Source of the DNA: Pseudomaricurvus sp050633365 | Lineage (GTDB): Bacteria; Pseudomonadota; Gammaproteobacteria; Pseudomonadales; Cellvibrionaceae | DNA: 64,000 bases | Direction: 5' to 3' | Assembly (NCBI GenBank): GCA_050633365.1 | Contig: JBOEGJ010000045.1 | Coordinates: 124,001-188,000, forward strand | The notes under the pieces: model-generated | Told to the model about the DNA's origin: nothing | The model's input: only the letters and a program-made list of their open reading frames with translations | Databases searched by the model: none | Shown: positions 17,288 to 25,919 of the stretch, one piece after another | Layout of the letters: every line of letters begins with the position of its first letter | Position numbering within the stretch: position 1 is the stretch's first letter | Translations under genes and position numbers: made by a program

Positions 17288-18787
17288 ATGGTCATGAACT
17301 CTCTTAACTATCTTTCAATTGCCGGGTTGACTGTTTTTGCGAGCTATTGCGAGTTGTCGTCGGCTGGAGATTGGAAGACTCGTTACGGAGTTACTGCAAG
17401 AGAAGAGTACAGCGACAATGTTTGCTTGGACAACGGCGGTGACCAAGACGAATGGATTGCGACCATGACACCTTCTTTGGTGCTCAGTGGAAAAGGAGGA
17501 AGGGCCGAGCTAGATATTAAGGCGGCCTTTGAAGTCAATAACTTAGATGATGATTCTGCGCGCTGTAATAGTCGAAGTGGCTCATCTGATAGAAACGGTA
17601 CCGATGGATTTAATCCGAAGGTAGACGCTAAAGGTAGAATCGAGCTGATTTCCGACTCCGCATTTATTGATCTTCAGGCGCAGGTTCAACAAAATCGAAG
17701 TGATGCTTTTGTCGGTGGTGGTGACAGTAGTTTAAATAGACGTGGTAATAACAATACCACCTACAACTATGCGGTCAGTCCCTATGTTGTTGGCAAGGTA
17801 AAAGATCTAGCCCAACTGAGTTTAAGGTACAGCTATGACAGCCAGAGTAATTCAGACAATGATTTAGATGATAGTGAACAACAAATCGCCAATGTCACAA
17901 TTAGCTCCATTGCAGGGAAGTCTCCTCTCAGCTGGTTACTGGTCGGAAACTACCAAACTGTCGACTATGAAAAAGATAATGCCGATGATAACGATAGTCA
18001 GGATTTAGGGTCTTTAATATTTCGACTGGGCTACAGATTCAATCGAAAATGGGAGGTCTACGCCTCTACCGGTGAGGACTTTAACGATTTTCAGTCTTCC
18101 GGAAGTGACATTGAGGGGAGTCGTTGGGACGCCGGGATCACTTGGAGCCCTAGTCCTCGCACTACTCTTGTGGTGGGCAGCGGCGACCGGTTTATTGGAA
18201 ACACGCCATTTTTTGACTTTAACCATCGAAGAAAACACAGTCTATTGACGGCTCAGTACCAGAAAACCGTCACTTTCAGTCGCGCTCTTAGAACCGATGA
18301 GATTGACCTTCCGGTAATCGACGACAATGGCGACTTGATATTAGATGTGAACGGACTGCCTATCTTTTTCAGCCTTTCCTCCACTACCGTAACTCGAAGC
18401 CCCATCGTAGATGAGCGTTTGAGCGTGGGATATCGCTGGGAAAGGGGGCGTACTAATGTCGTTGTGGATCTTACTGAGTCAAAGCAAACGAGAGAAGAAG
18501 ATGAGCAATCGTCTACCTTTTCTTCGGCTTCGATTGGGCTGAGTCGAAGGTTATCTCCGAAACTAACATTAGATACTCGGCTGCACTATCAAGAGGCTGA
18601 GGTTGAAGATAACTCTACGCTTGGCAATGATTCGCAAGAGTATCGATTGTATTTGGGCGCTAGACGTAAGTTAGGTACAAAGACCTCGTTGACCATGAAC
18701 TATACCCATAACGATCGTCGGTCAGATCAAGCAGAAGATGAATATCGTGAAAATCGTGTGTCGCTCGGTCTTGTAATGACTTGGTAG
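17288..18787 (+). CDS. PEP-CTERM system-associated outer-membrane beta-barrel protein
   Basis: 499 residues, with a signal peptide ending near ELSSAGDW and then alternating amphipathic strands to the final aromatic residue (VSLGLVMTW). This is the pattern of an outer-membrane barrel. Family features are the start WKTRYGVTAREEYSDNV and the repeated RLSVGYRWERGRTNV-type strands. It lies 3 bp after the kinase. It probably forms the outer-membrane partner of the export pathway, in the place where other systems have a secretin or AlgE-like porin. A second ATG at 17294 is equally possible as the start. Confidence 0.9.
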   Translation: MVMNSLNYLSIAGLTVFASYCELSSAGDWKTRYGVTAREEYSDNVCLDNGGDQDEWIATMTPSLVLSGKGGRAELDIKAAFEVNNLDDDSARCNSRSGSSDRNGTDGFNPKVDAKGRIELISDSAFIDLQAQVQQNRSDAFVGGGDSSLNRRGNNNTTYNYAVSPYVVGKVKDLAQLSLRYSYDSQSNSDNDLDDSEQQIANVTISSIAGKSPLSWLLVGNYQTVDYEKDNADDNDSQDLGSLIFRLGYRFNRKWEVYASTGEDFNDFQSSGSDIEGSRWDAGITWSPSPRTTLVVGSGDRFIGNTPFFDFNHRRKHSLLTAQYQKTVTFSRALRTDEIDLPVIDDNGDLILDVNGLPIFFSLSSTTVTRSPIVDERLSVGYRWERGRTNVVVDLTESKQTREEDEQSSTFSSASIGLSRRLSPKLTLDTRLHYQEAEVEDNSTLGNDSQEYRLYLGARRKLGTKTSLTMNYTHNDRRSDQAEDEYRENRVSLGLVMTW

Positions 18788-18830
18788 GCACTTCATCAGG
18801 GATGATGAGTACAACCGAAGGATTTTGTCT

Positions 18831-19967
18831 ATGGCAGTAGAAAGTAAAGTATCGGTCCTTTGCGTCGTCGGCGCGCGACCGAACTTCATGAAAATTGCGC
18901 CCATAATGCGAAGTTTTAACCGTGCTGGAAGCCAAATAAAGGCGACTCTCCTGCACACGGGTCAGCATTATGATAAGGCAATGAAGCAGTCCTTCTTCGA
19001 CCAGTTGGGTATTCCCGAACCGACTATTGATCTTGGTGTCGGCGGCGGATCACATGCTGTTCAAACGGCCGATATCATGAAGCGTTTTGAGCCCGTGCTG
19101 CTTGAAGTAAAGCCTGATTTTGTCTTGGTCGTGGGCGACGTTAACTCAACGCTCGCCTGCGCTTTGGTTGCTCGCAAGCTGAGAATTGGAGTTATCCATG
19201 TCGAGGCGGGATTAAGAAGTTACGATCGCGATATGCCGGAGGAAGTTAATCGGGTATTGACCGATCAGATTTCAGACATTCTTTTTACCACGGAAGAATC
19301 CGCCGAAGACAATTTGGCAAAAGAAGGAATTGATCGAAATCGCATACACTTCGTCGGAAATGTCATGATCGATACCTTGCGATTTAATCTTTCAAGGGCA
19401 ACTCCAGCAGCTCAAACCTTGAGCCACTTTGGTATTTCCAAGAAGTATGCTCTCGTTACCCTACATCGACCGTCTAACGTTGATGTTGATTCCATCCTGA
19501 AAGGCCTTGTCGGTACCTTAATTCGAGCTGCAAAGTCACTTCCTCTTGTGTTTCCAGTTCATCCTCGTACCGAGCGATCATTAAAAGAGAAGGGCTATTG
19601 GTCTGCGCTTGAGGCGGAAAATATAGTGCTTCTTAAACCACAGGGGTATCTCGAATTGTTAGGATTGATGCGTGAGGCTACGGTGGTTTTAACCGACTCC
19701 GGAGGGCTTCAGGAAGAAACTACTGCCCTAGGCGTTCCCTGTATTACCATTCGAAAAAGCACTGAACGGCCCATTACTATTACCGAAGGTACAAATGTCC
19801 TAGTGGGGACAGAACCAGAGAAGATACTGTCGGCCTTAGACGATGTGATGGCCAGTGGAGGAAAAACCGGGTGCATTCCCAAGTTCTGGGATGGTCATTC
19901 AGCCGACAGAATCTCAGAGGTTCTGGGGGCAATCAATCCCTGTTCTGAATCACGAGTATTGCCATGA
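18831..19967 (+). CDS. wecB: UDP-N-acetylglucosamine 2-epimerase (non-hydrolysing)
   Basis: About 378 residues. The family motifs ARPNFMKIAP, LLHTGQHYD, VVGDVNSTLA, HVEAGLRSYDRDMPEEVNR, TLHRPSNVD, VFPVHPRT and TDSGGLQEE are all present, including the catalytic Asp/Glu/His positions. It makes UDP-ManNAc from UDP-GlcNAc. GAAGGA at 18817-18822 positions the ATG at 18831. The stop overlaps the deacetylase start (ATGA). This is a standard member of exosortase A polysaccharide operons. Confidence 0.95.
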   Translation: MAVESKVSVLCVVGARPNFMKIAPIMRSFNRAGSQIKATLLHTGQHYDKAMKQSFFDQLGIPEPTIDLGVGGGSHAVQTADIMKRFEPVLLEVKPDFVLVVGDVNSTLACALVARKLRIGVIHVEAGLRSYDRDMPEEVNRVLTDQISDILFTTEESAEDNLAKEGIDRNRIHFVGNVMIDTLRFNLSRATPAAQTLSHFGISKKYALVTLHRPSNVDVDSILKGLVGTLIRAAKSLPLVFPVHPRTERSLKEKGYWSALEAENIVLLKPQGYLELLGLMREATVVLTDSGGLQEETTALGVPCITIRKSTERPITITEGTNVLVGTEPEKILSALDDVMASGGKTGCIPKFWDGHSADRISEVLGAINPCSESRVLP

Positions 19968-20869
19968 GCTACCTTTCCGATAACCAAGAGATGGTTAACG
20001 CGATGACGGTGGATGTTGAGGACTATTTTCAGGTCTCTGCATTTGAATCGACGATAGGTCGATCTCAGTGGGATTCGATCCCCTGTCGTATAGAGAAAAA
20101 TGTAGAGAAGATACTCGCCTTATTTTCTTCCGCTGATATCAAGGCAACGTTTTTTGTCCTCGGGTGGATTGCCGAACGTTATCCGAGAGTAGTGACAAAA
20201 ATTGCCGATCAAGGTCATGAAATTGCAAGCCACGGCTACGGGCATCAAAGAATTGTCACACAAACTCCGTCGGTCTTCCGCGAGGATTTGCTTCGTAGCA
20301 AGGCGGTACTTGAAGATCTCGTGGATCAACCGGTTATTGGCTATCGCGCTCCCAGCTATTCCATTGGTGAGTCTACGCTTTGGGCTCACGATATACTCGC
20401 TGAATCCGGTTTTAAGTACAGCTCGAGCGTGGTTCCTGTGAAGCACGATCTTTACGGTATTCCCAACGGAGATCGCTTTCCTTATCTTACGGCTGAGGGA
20501 CGGTTGTTAGAGATACCTATTAGCACGGTCAGATTTTTTGGAAAGAACATCAATTGCGGGGGAGGAGGCTGGTTTCGACTCTTTCCCTATCACTTTACCC
20601 AGTGGGCTATATCGTCGATTAATCGAAAAGAGATGCGTCCTAGTGTTTTCTATTTTCACCCTTGGGAAATAGACCCAAACCAGCCTAGGGTGAAAAGTGC
20701 TAGTGCCAAATCAAAATTTCGCCACTATGTTAATTTGTCTAAAACCTCAAATCGTTTGAAGTGTTTACTATCAGACTTTCAATGGTCAACAATGCAGAAT
20801 GTCTATCTTAACTCTCGAATGTATTCTGAAGTGGAAAGCCCGATTATGGAGGCGTCGAAATGTCATTAG
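19964..20869 (+). CDS. XrtA-associated polysaccharide deacetylase
   Basis: A 301-residue NodB-fold enzyme. MTVDVEDYFQV carries the first Asp pair. ATFFVLGWIAERYP, HEIASHGYGHQ (metal His residues) and GYRAPSYSI are the remaining motifs. FYFHPWEIDP near the end is the family-specific C-terminal block. It probably removes N-acetyl groups from the amino-sugar polymer, in the cytoplasm since no signal peptide is seen. It overlaps both neighbours by 4 and 10 bp. Confidence 0.93.
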   Translation: MSYLSDNQEMVNAMTVDVEDYFQVSAFESTIGRSQWDSIPCRIEKNVEKILALFSSADIKATFFVLGWIAERYPRVVTKIADQGHEIASHGYGHQRIVTQTPSVFREDLLRSKAVLEDLVDQPVIGYRAPSYSIGESTLWAHDILAESGFKYSSSVVPVKHDLYGIPNGDRFPYLTAEGRLLEIPISTVRFFGKNINCGGGGWFRLFPYHFTQWAISSINRKEMRPSVFYFHPWEIDPNQPRVKSASAKSKFRHYVNLSKTSNRLKCLLSDFQWSTMQNVYLNSRMYSEVESPIMEASKCH

Positions 20870-21888
20870 TGATTAGACGCTTGGACACTGCCTCGCGAGA
20901 GCGGTGGGACTATTTCGTCGACAATTGCCCAGAGGCGACTTTCTTTCATAAGTCCGGATGGAAGCGTGTTATTGAAGAGGCGTTTGGCCATCCTACCTAC
21001 TTTTTTTATGCCCAGCAGAACGGTCGTGTGGTTGGTGTTCTTCCTCTAGTACACGTTAGAAGTATGTTGTTCGGAAACTCGTTGGTGTCGACACCATTTT
21101 GCGTATACGGAGGAATTGTAGCAGAGAACGATACTGCATCTGACATGTTGCGGCAGCATGCATGCGAATTGGCGAAAGAGCTAGATGTCGATAGCCTAGA
21201 GCTTCGGCATCAGCAGTATTGTGACAGTGACTGGTTGCGTAAAGAACTATACGTAACATTTAAGAAGTCCATCCCTCAGGACCCCGAACAAGTTCTATTG
21301 TCAATCCCAAATAAGCAGAGAGCGGTTGTTCGTAAAGGTATCAAGAGCGGACTTTCATACAGCGAGGGTTGGCATGGTGGTCGAATGCACAAGGTCTACT
21401 CAGAGAGTGTTCGAAATTTGGGGACTCCCGTATTTTCCCGTCACTACTTTGATATCTTGCGAGATGAGTTTGGCGAAGACTGCCGATCTTTAATGATTCA
21501 ACACGACGGCGTAGATGTTGCCGGAGTGTTGAGTTTTTATTTTAAGGATGAGGTGCTTCCATATTACGCAGGGAGTACGAGCGCGTCGAAGGGGCTACAT
21601 GCCCATGGCTATATGTATTGGGCATTAATGAAGAGTGCGGCTCAGCAAGGCGTAGGGAGTTTTGATTTTGGCAGAAGTAAGATTGACACCGGATCATACA
21701 GTTTCAAGAAAAACTGGGGATTTAAACCCACGCCCTTGTCTTACGAATATCATCTGGTCAACAGCGATACGATTCCAAATGTGAATCCAACCAATCCTAA
21801 ATATGGACTATTAATCAAGGCTTGGAGGAATCTACCACTACCGATTGCCAATACCGTAGGCCCTTGGCTAGCCAAGAGTCTAGGATAA
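20860..21888 (+). CDS. FemAB-like GNAT protein, XrtA-associated
   Basis: 342 residues with the duplicated GNAT fold of FemAB/BioF2-like acyltransferases: DYFVDNCPEATFFHKSGWKR at the start, VGVLPLVHVRSMLFGN, ELRHQQY, then LHAHGYMYWALMKSAAQQG and FDFGRSKIDTGSYSFKKNWGF. Members of this family in exosortase A loci are thought to transfer an acyl or aminoacyl group to the polymer. It overlaps the deacetylase by 10 bp, which may create the free amine it acts on (inference). Confidence 0.9.
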   Translation: MSLVIRRLDTASRERWDYFVDNCPEATFFHKSGWKRVIEEAFGHPTYFFYAQQNGRVVGVLPLVHVRSMLFGNSLVSTPFCVYGGIVAENDTASDMLRQHACELAKELDVDSLELRHQQYCDSDWLRKELYVTFKKSIPQDPEQVLLSIPNKQRAVVRKGIKSGLSYSEGWHGGRMHKVYSESVRNLGTPVFSRHYFDILRDEFGEDCRSLMIQHDGVDVAGVLSFYFKDEVLPYYAGSTSASKGLHAHGYMYWALMKSAAQQGVGSFDFGRSKIDTGSYSFKKNWGFKPTPLSYEYHLVNSDTIPNVNPTNPKYGLLIKAWRNLPLPIANTVGPWLAKSLG

Positions 21889-21893
21889 ACATA

Positions 21894-23129
21894 ATGACTA
21901 AACCTAAGCTGCTGTTTTTGTGTCACAGGATTCCGTATCCACCGAATAAGGGGGACAAGATACGATCCTATCATTTACTGCGATTTCTGTGTCGTTCTTA
22001 CCGCGTCTATCTTGGTTGCTTTGTCGATGATCCTGATGATCTCGCCTATGTGGATTTTTTGCGAGATCTATGCGAAGAAGTCATTATTGTAGAACTTTCT
22101 TCTCTGTACAAAAAGGTCACTTCTCTGACCGCCTTTCTTACAAATAGTGCTTTGACGATTCCGTATTATCACGACAAAAGGCTCAGTCACTGGGTGGAAG
22201 AAACGGTTATGCACGAGAGTATTGATCGCTGCGTTGTGTTCTCTTCATCAATGGGGCAATACCTATACTCAAATTCATTAGCGCAGTTGCGTTCGGTAGT
22301 GGATTTAGTGGATGTGGATTCGGATAAGTGGCGTCAATATTCAAAGAAGAAGTACTGGCCGTTAAGCTGGCTGTATCGTCGGGAAGCGAAATTGTTGTTG
22401 GAGTTCGAGAAAGCCCTAATAGACCGATCTGAACAAAGTCTATTGGTGTCCTCCTCAGAAGCGAGTTTAATGAAAAATCTAAGCCCAGGATTGAGCAACA
22501 AAATCGATTACTACAATAATGGAGTTGATGCAGATTATTACGACCCGCAGCTTAGTTTCGATAATCCTTATCCTCCAGGTGTTCAAGTTCTTACATTCAC
22601 TGGAGCAATGGATTATTGGCCAAATGTCGATGCAGTCAGTTGGTTTGGAAATAAGGTGTTTCCAAAGTTGAGGGCACGCTATCCCGAGCTGCTATTTTAC
22701 ATCGTAGGGCGAAACCCTGTTCGAGATGTCGAGATTCTTAGTCGGATAGACGGCGTGGTTGTCACCGGTATTGTCGAAGATGTACGGCCGTACTTGAAAC
22801 ACGCAACGGCAGTAGTTGCACCGTTACGAGTAGCGCGAGGGATTCAAAACAAGATACTAGAAGCCATGGCGATGGAGAATAGGGTGATGGCTAGCTCTCA
22901 AGGCTTAGAGGGAATCAATGCTGAGTTGGGCTCCGAAGTGTTATTGGCTAATAACCTAGATGATTATTTCGAGTACCTTCCTAAGATTATCAACGGCGAA
23001 TGCGAGACGATGGGCATTAATGCGAGAACTCGTATTCTAAGCGATTTTGACTGGGAATCATCCTTGCCGATTATTACTCGTTTTCTTGAACGTGATTCAA
23101 CCAAAGAGCTTCAAAAACAAGATGTCTAA
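21894..23129 (+). CDS. Glycosyltransferase (GT4 type), PEP-CTERM/EpsH1 system-associated
   Basis: About 411 residues, start ATG 21894. The N terminus KLLFLCHRIPYPPNKGDKIRSYH is diagnostic of the sugar transferase found with exosortase A. The C-terminal Rossmann domain has FTGAMDYWPNVDAV, YIVGRNPV and VAPLRVARGIQNKILEAMAM, where Glu binds the nucleotide sugar. It ends inside the xrtA start (8-bp overlap). Sugar specificity cannot be read. Confidence 0.92.
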   Translation: MTKPKLLFLCHRIPYPPNKGDKIRSYHLLRFLCRSYRVYLGCFVDDPDDLAYVDFLRDLCEEVIIVELSSLYKKVTSLTAFLTNSALTIPYYHDKRLSHWVEETVMHESIDRCVVFSSSMGQYLYSNSLAQLRSVVDLVDVDSDKWRQYSKKKYWPLSWLYRREAKLLLEFEKALIDRSEQSLLVSSSEASLMKNLSPGLSNKIDYYNNGVDADYYDPQLSFDNPYPPGVQVLTFTGAMDYWPNVDAVSWFGNKVFPKLRARYPELLFYIVGRNPVRDVEILSRIDGVVVTGIVEDVRPYLKHATAVVAPLRVARGIQNKILEAMAMENRVMASSQGLEGINAELGSEVLLANNLDDYFEYLPKIINGECETMGINARTRILSDFDWESSLPIITRFLERDSTKELQKQDV

Positions 23130-24702
23130 GGATAAGTCCATTGAGATCACTCAAGGTGATATGAAGCTTAAGCTAGCATCCTTATCTATAGATGTCTGGA
23201 CAATATCGCTCGCGTTTCTATCTATATACCTGCTGACAATTTTAGCGATCTATCATCAGAGCTTTTTGTCGATGGTCGACATCTGGCAGCGATCAGATAC
23301 CTTTGCTCATGGTTTCTTTATACCAGTCATCTCTCTCTGGCTGGTGTGGAGAGAGCGAAGATCTGTCTCTAGTTTAAGACCGGAAATTACACCAAAGTGG
23401 TTGCTTCTGGTATTCGGCAGTAGTGGAATTTGGTTGCTCGGTGCCTTAGCGAATGCCTTAGTTATCGAGCAGCTTGGTGTTGTACTTATGTTGATTTTCG
23501 GCGTTGTGTTTATCGTAGGGGATCAAGTCGGCCGGCGAATCGCTTTTCCACTGCTATTTTTGATCCTGATGGTTCCTATGGGTGATGAGCTCATCGAGCC
23601 AATGATGGAAATAACCGCGACCTCTACGGTCTGGTTGGTGCGATTGGTGGGCATACCGGTGTTTCGAGAAGGTCTGTACTTTTCATTGCCGAGTGGAAAC
23701 TGGTCGGTGGTAGAGGCATGCAGCGGCGTTCGCTATCTCATCGCATCTTTTGCGTTGGGGACACTCTATGCCTATTTAACGTATAAGTCCTTTTATAAGC
23801 GTAGTTTTTTTGTGATTCTCTCGATTGTTGTCCCTGTAATAGCCAATAGCTTGAGGGCGTTTATGATCGTGATGATTGGCCACTACAGCGATATGAAACA
23901 TGCGGTGGGTGTCGATCATCTTATTTACGGTTGGGCGTTTTTTGGAATAGTGATTTTTATTATGTTTTGGATTGGAAACTTCTTTTCCGACGACATGAAC
24001 GTCGGGGGAGCCAGAGACGAAAGGAGGCCAGAAGGGTACGCAACGTTATTCGAGGTTCCACTATCAGTTGTTGCGCTTCCTACCATGCTTTTGGTTTTGA
24101 TTGTCGTGGTGAATAGAGCTCCGGACTGGTTGTTACCCAAGGGCCTAGATGCGAGTCAATTTCGGCTTGAATATGTCCCCGTTGAGTCTTTGCCTGCGAT
24201 ACGTAACCATCGCGTTAGCGATTGGAGTCCTAATCCCGTTGGCCCTGATTTTAGTGAGACATCACATTTTTTATTCAATCAGAAACCAGTTACTTTATAC
24301 CAATATCATTACCTCAAACGACGTGACGGCGGTGAATTAGTCAACAGTTTAGATCGTTGGCATGGCAATTCCGAAGGCGCTTGGCGACTTGTGAGAAAAG
24401 GGAGTAAAAACCTTGTTCTCGGAGGAGAAAGTCGATCAATTGAATACGCGATACTATCAAATGGAAAAGTGTCGCAATTGATCTATCGCTGGTATCACAT
24501 CGATACGTATATTGGCTCAGATCCCTATATCACAAAGATTCGACAAACACTGGCTATATTCGACCCTACGGTGAAAGTGCTAGGTCGCTATTATCTCGCA
24601 ACACCATTTCAGAGCTCGGTAGATAATGCTCAATCGCGGCTGTCGGAATTTCTAATCCAGCTGCCCTCTCAAGATGCTGTACTTCAGCGGGAGGAGCTGT
24701 GA
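23122..24702 (+). CDS. xrtA: Exosortase A fused to EpsI domain
   Basis: About 526 residues, start ATG 23122 (eight-base overlap with the upstream gene). The first 300 residues form about eight transmembrane helices carrying the exosortase catalytic triad: Cys200 (VEACSGVRYL), Arg245 (NSLRAF) and His266 (VDHLIYGW). The C-terminal 200 residues are a periplasmic EpsI-like domain (FRLEYVPVESLPAIR, YHYLKRRDGGELVN). It acts as a transpeptidase at the inner membrane, cutting PEP-CTERM signals, with the protein at 7603-8433 as a candidate substrate. The fused EpsI domain is usual for XrtA. Confidence 0.95.
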   Translation: MSKDKSIEITQGDMKLKLASLSIDVWTISLAFLSIYLLTILAIYHQSFLSMVDIWQRSDTFAHGFFIPVISLWLVWRERRSVSSLRPEITPKWLLLVFGSSGIWLLGALANALVIEQLGVVLMLIFGVVFIVGDQVGRRIAFPLLFLILMVPMGDELIEPMMEITATSTVWLVRLVGIPVFREGLYFSLPSGNWSVVEACSGVRYLIASFALGTLYAYLTYKSFYKRSFFVILSIVVPVIANSLRAFMIVMIGHYSDMKHAVGVDHLIYGWAFFGIVIFIMFWIGNFFSDDMNVGGARDERRPEGYATLFEVPLSVVALPTMLLVLIVVVNRAPDWLLPKGLDASQFRLEYVPVESLPAIRNHRVSDWSPNPVGPDFSETSHFLFNQKPVTLYQYHYLKRRDGGELVNSLDRWHGNSEGAWRLVRKGSKNLVLGGESRSIEYAILSNGKVSQLIYRWYHIDTYIGSDPYITKIRQTLAIFDPTVKVLGRYYLATPFQSSVDNAQSRLSEFLIQLPSQDAVLQREEL

Positions 24703-25886
24703 ACGAGACGCAGGTAGAGCCAACGCTGATTGCGCACATCGTCTATTCGCTTGATACCGGCGGGCTCGAAAACGGCTTAGTCAACTTGATCAATCGAGGC
24801 ACAAATGACGAGTTCAAGCATATGGTTATTTGCCTCACCAACAGCGGCCGCTTTTCACGACGTATTACCGTAGCCAATGTGCCGATCATTGAGTTGCGCA
24901 AACCTGCAGGGCACAGCCTTAAAACCTATCGCCAACTGCGAAGGATCATTCAACGCTATCGGCCTCAGATCATACACAGTCGTAATCTAGCGGCACTTGA
25001 GTCACAGGTTGCAACTCTAGGTTTGTTAGGGGTTCGTCGTGTTCACGGTGAACATGGGCGTGATATTAATGATCCTCAGGGAACTAACTGGAAATACAAT
25101 GCGCTGCGACGAGTCTCTCGATTGTGGATTCATCAGTATTTTGCGGTGAGTCGTGAGCTTAGTGAATGGCTTACGGGTAGAATTGGTGTTCCGCAGGAAC
25201 GTATCGTACAACAGTGCAACGGCGTTGATTGCCGAGATTTCTCTCCGCGCTCTGGTGTAAATGACCCACTTCCAGAAATACCCAGCGAATTCTCTGGGGC
25301 TACACACAAAATCATCGGGACGGTGGGGCGGCTCGTTCCGATCAAAGATCAAATCACCTTGATTCGTGCATTTTCTCAGGCGTATTCGAGGCTTAGCGAG
25401 CAGGGAATCTCAGCCAAACTATTGATTGTCGGAGATGGCCCTCTGAAACCGAGTTTACAGCGCGAAGCCGAGGATCTGGGTATCGCAGAACACTGCTGGT
25501 TTACAGGGGATAGAAGCGATGTAAATGCGCTGCTTAAGAGAATGGATGTGTTTGTGCTCCCGTCGATCGCAGAAGGGGTGTCGAATACTCTGCTCGAGGC
25601 CATGGCAACCGGGTTGCCGGTAATTTCAACCGCCGTGGGAGGAGCCCCAGACATCATCGAACCGTCTATCAACGGTCATTTGGTCAGTGTTGGAGACACT
25701 CATGCAATAGCGTCGCTAATAGCAAAAATTCTATCCGATTCCGAGAACTCAACGCTCGGCGACAGAGCCAGAGACAAAGTCGATTCCGAGTACAGTTGGC
25801 CGGTAACGATCAATCGTTACCTCGAGGTCTATCGTTCGTTACTGATTAACAAGTCCGAAAATAATACTAAGCCTCAATGGCATTAA
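24699..25886 (+). CDS. Glycosyltransferase (GT4 type), XrtA-associated (TIGR03088-like)
   Basis: 395 residues, GTG start overlapping xrtA by 4 bp. HIVYSLDTGGLENGLVNLINR is the signature of this family. The C-terminal GT4 domain has IGTVGRLVPIKDQ, LLIVGDGPLKPSL and VLPSIAEGVSNTLLEAMATGLPV (the EX7E motif). It probably adds one sugar of the repeat unit at the cytoplasmic face. Confidence 0.93.
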   Translation: MNETQVEPTLIAHIVYSLDTGGLENGLVNLINRGTNDEFKHMVICLTNSGRFSRRITVANVPIIELRKPAGHSLKTYRQLRRIIQRYRPQIIHSRNLAALESQVATLGLLGVRRVHGEHGRDINDPQGTNWKYNALRRVSRLWIHQYFAVSRELSEWLTGRIGVPQERIVQQCNGVDCRDFSPRSGVNDPLPEIPSEFSGATHKIIGTVGRLVPIKDQITLIRAFSQAYSRLSEQGISAKLLIVGDGPLKPSLQREAEDLGIAEHCWFTGDRSDVNALLKRMDVFVLPSIAEGVSNTLLEAMATGLPVISTAVGGAPDIIEPSINGHLVSVGDTHAIASLIAKILSDSENSTLGDRARDKVDSEYSWPVTINRYLEVYRSLLINKSENNTKPQWH

Positions 25887-25919
25887 GCGATCACAAGTGT
25901 CGCACTTAGGGTAACTAAT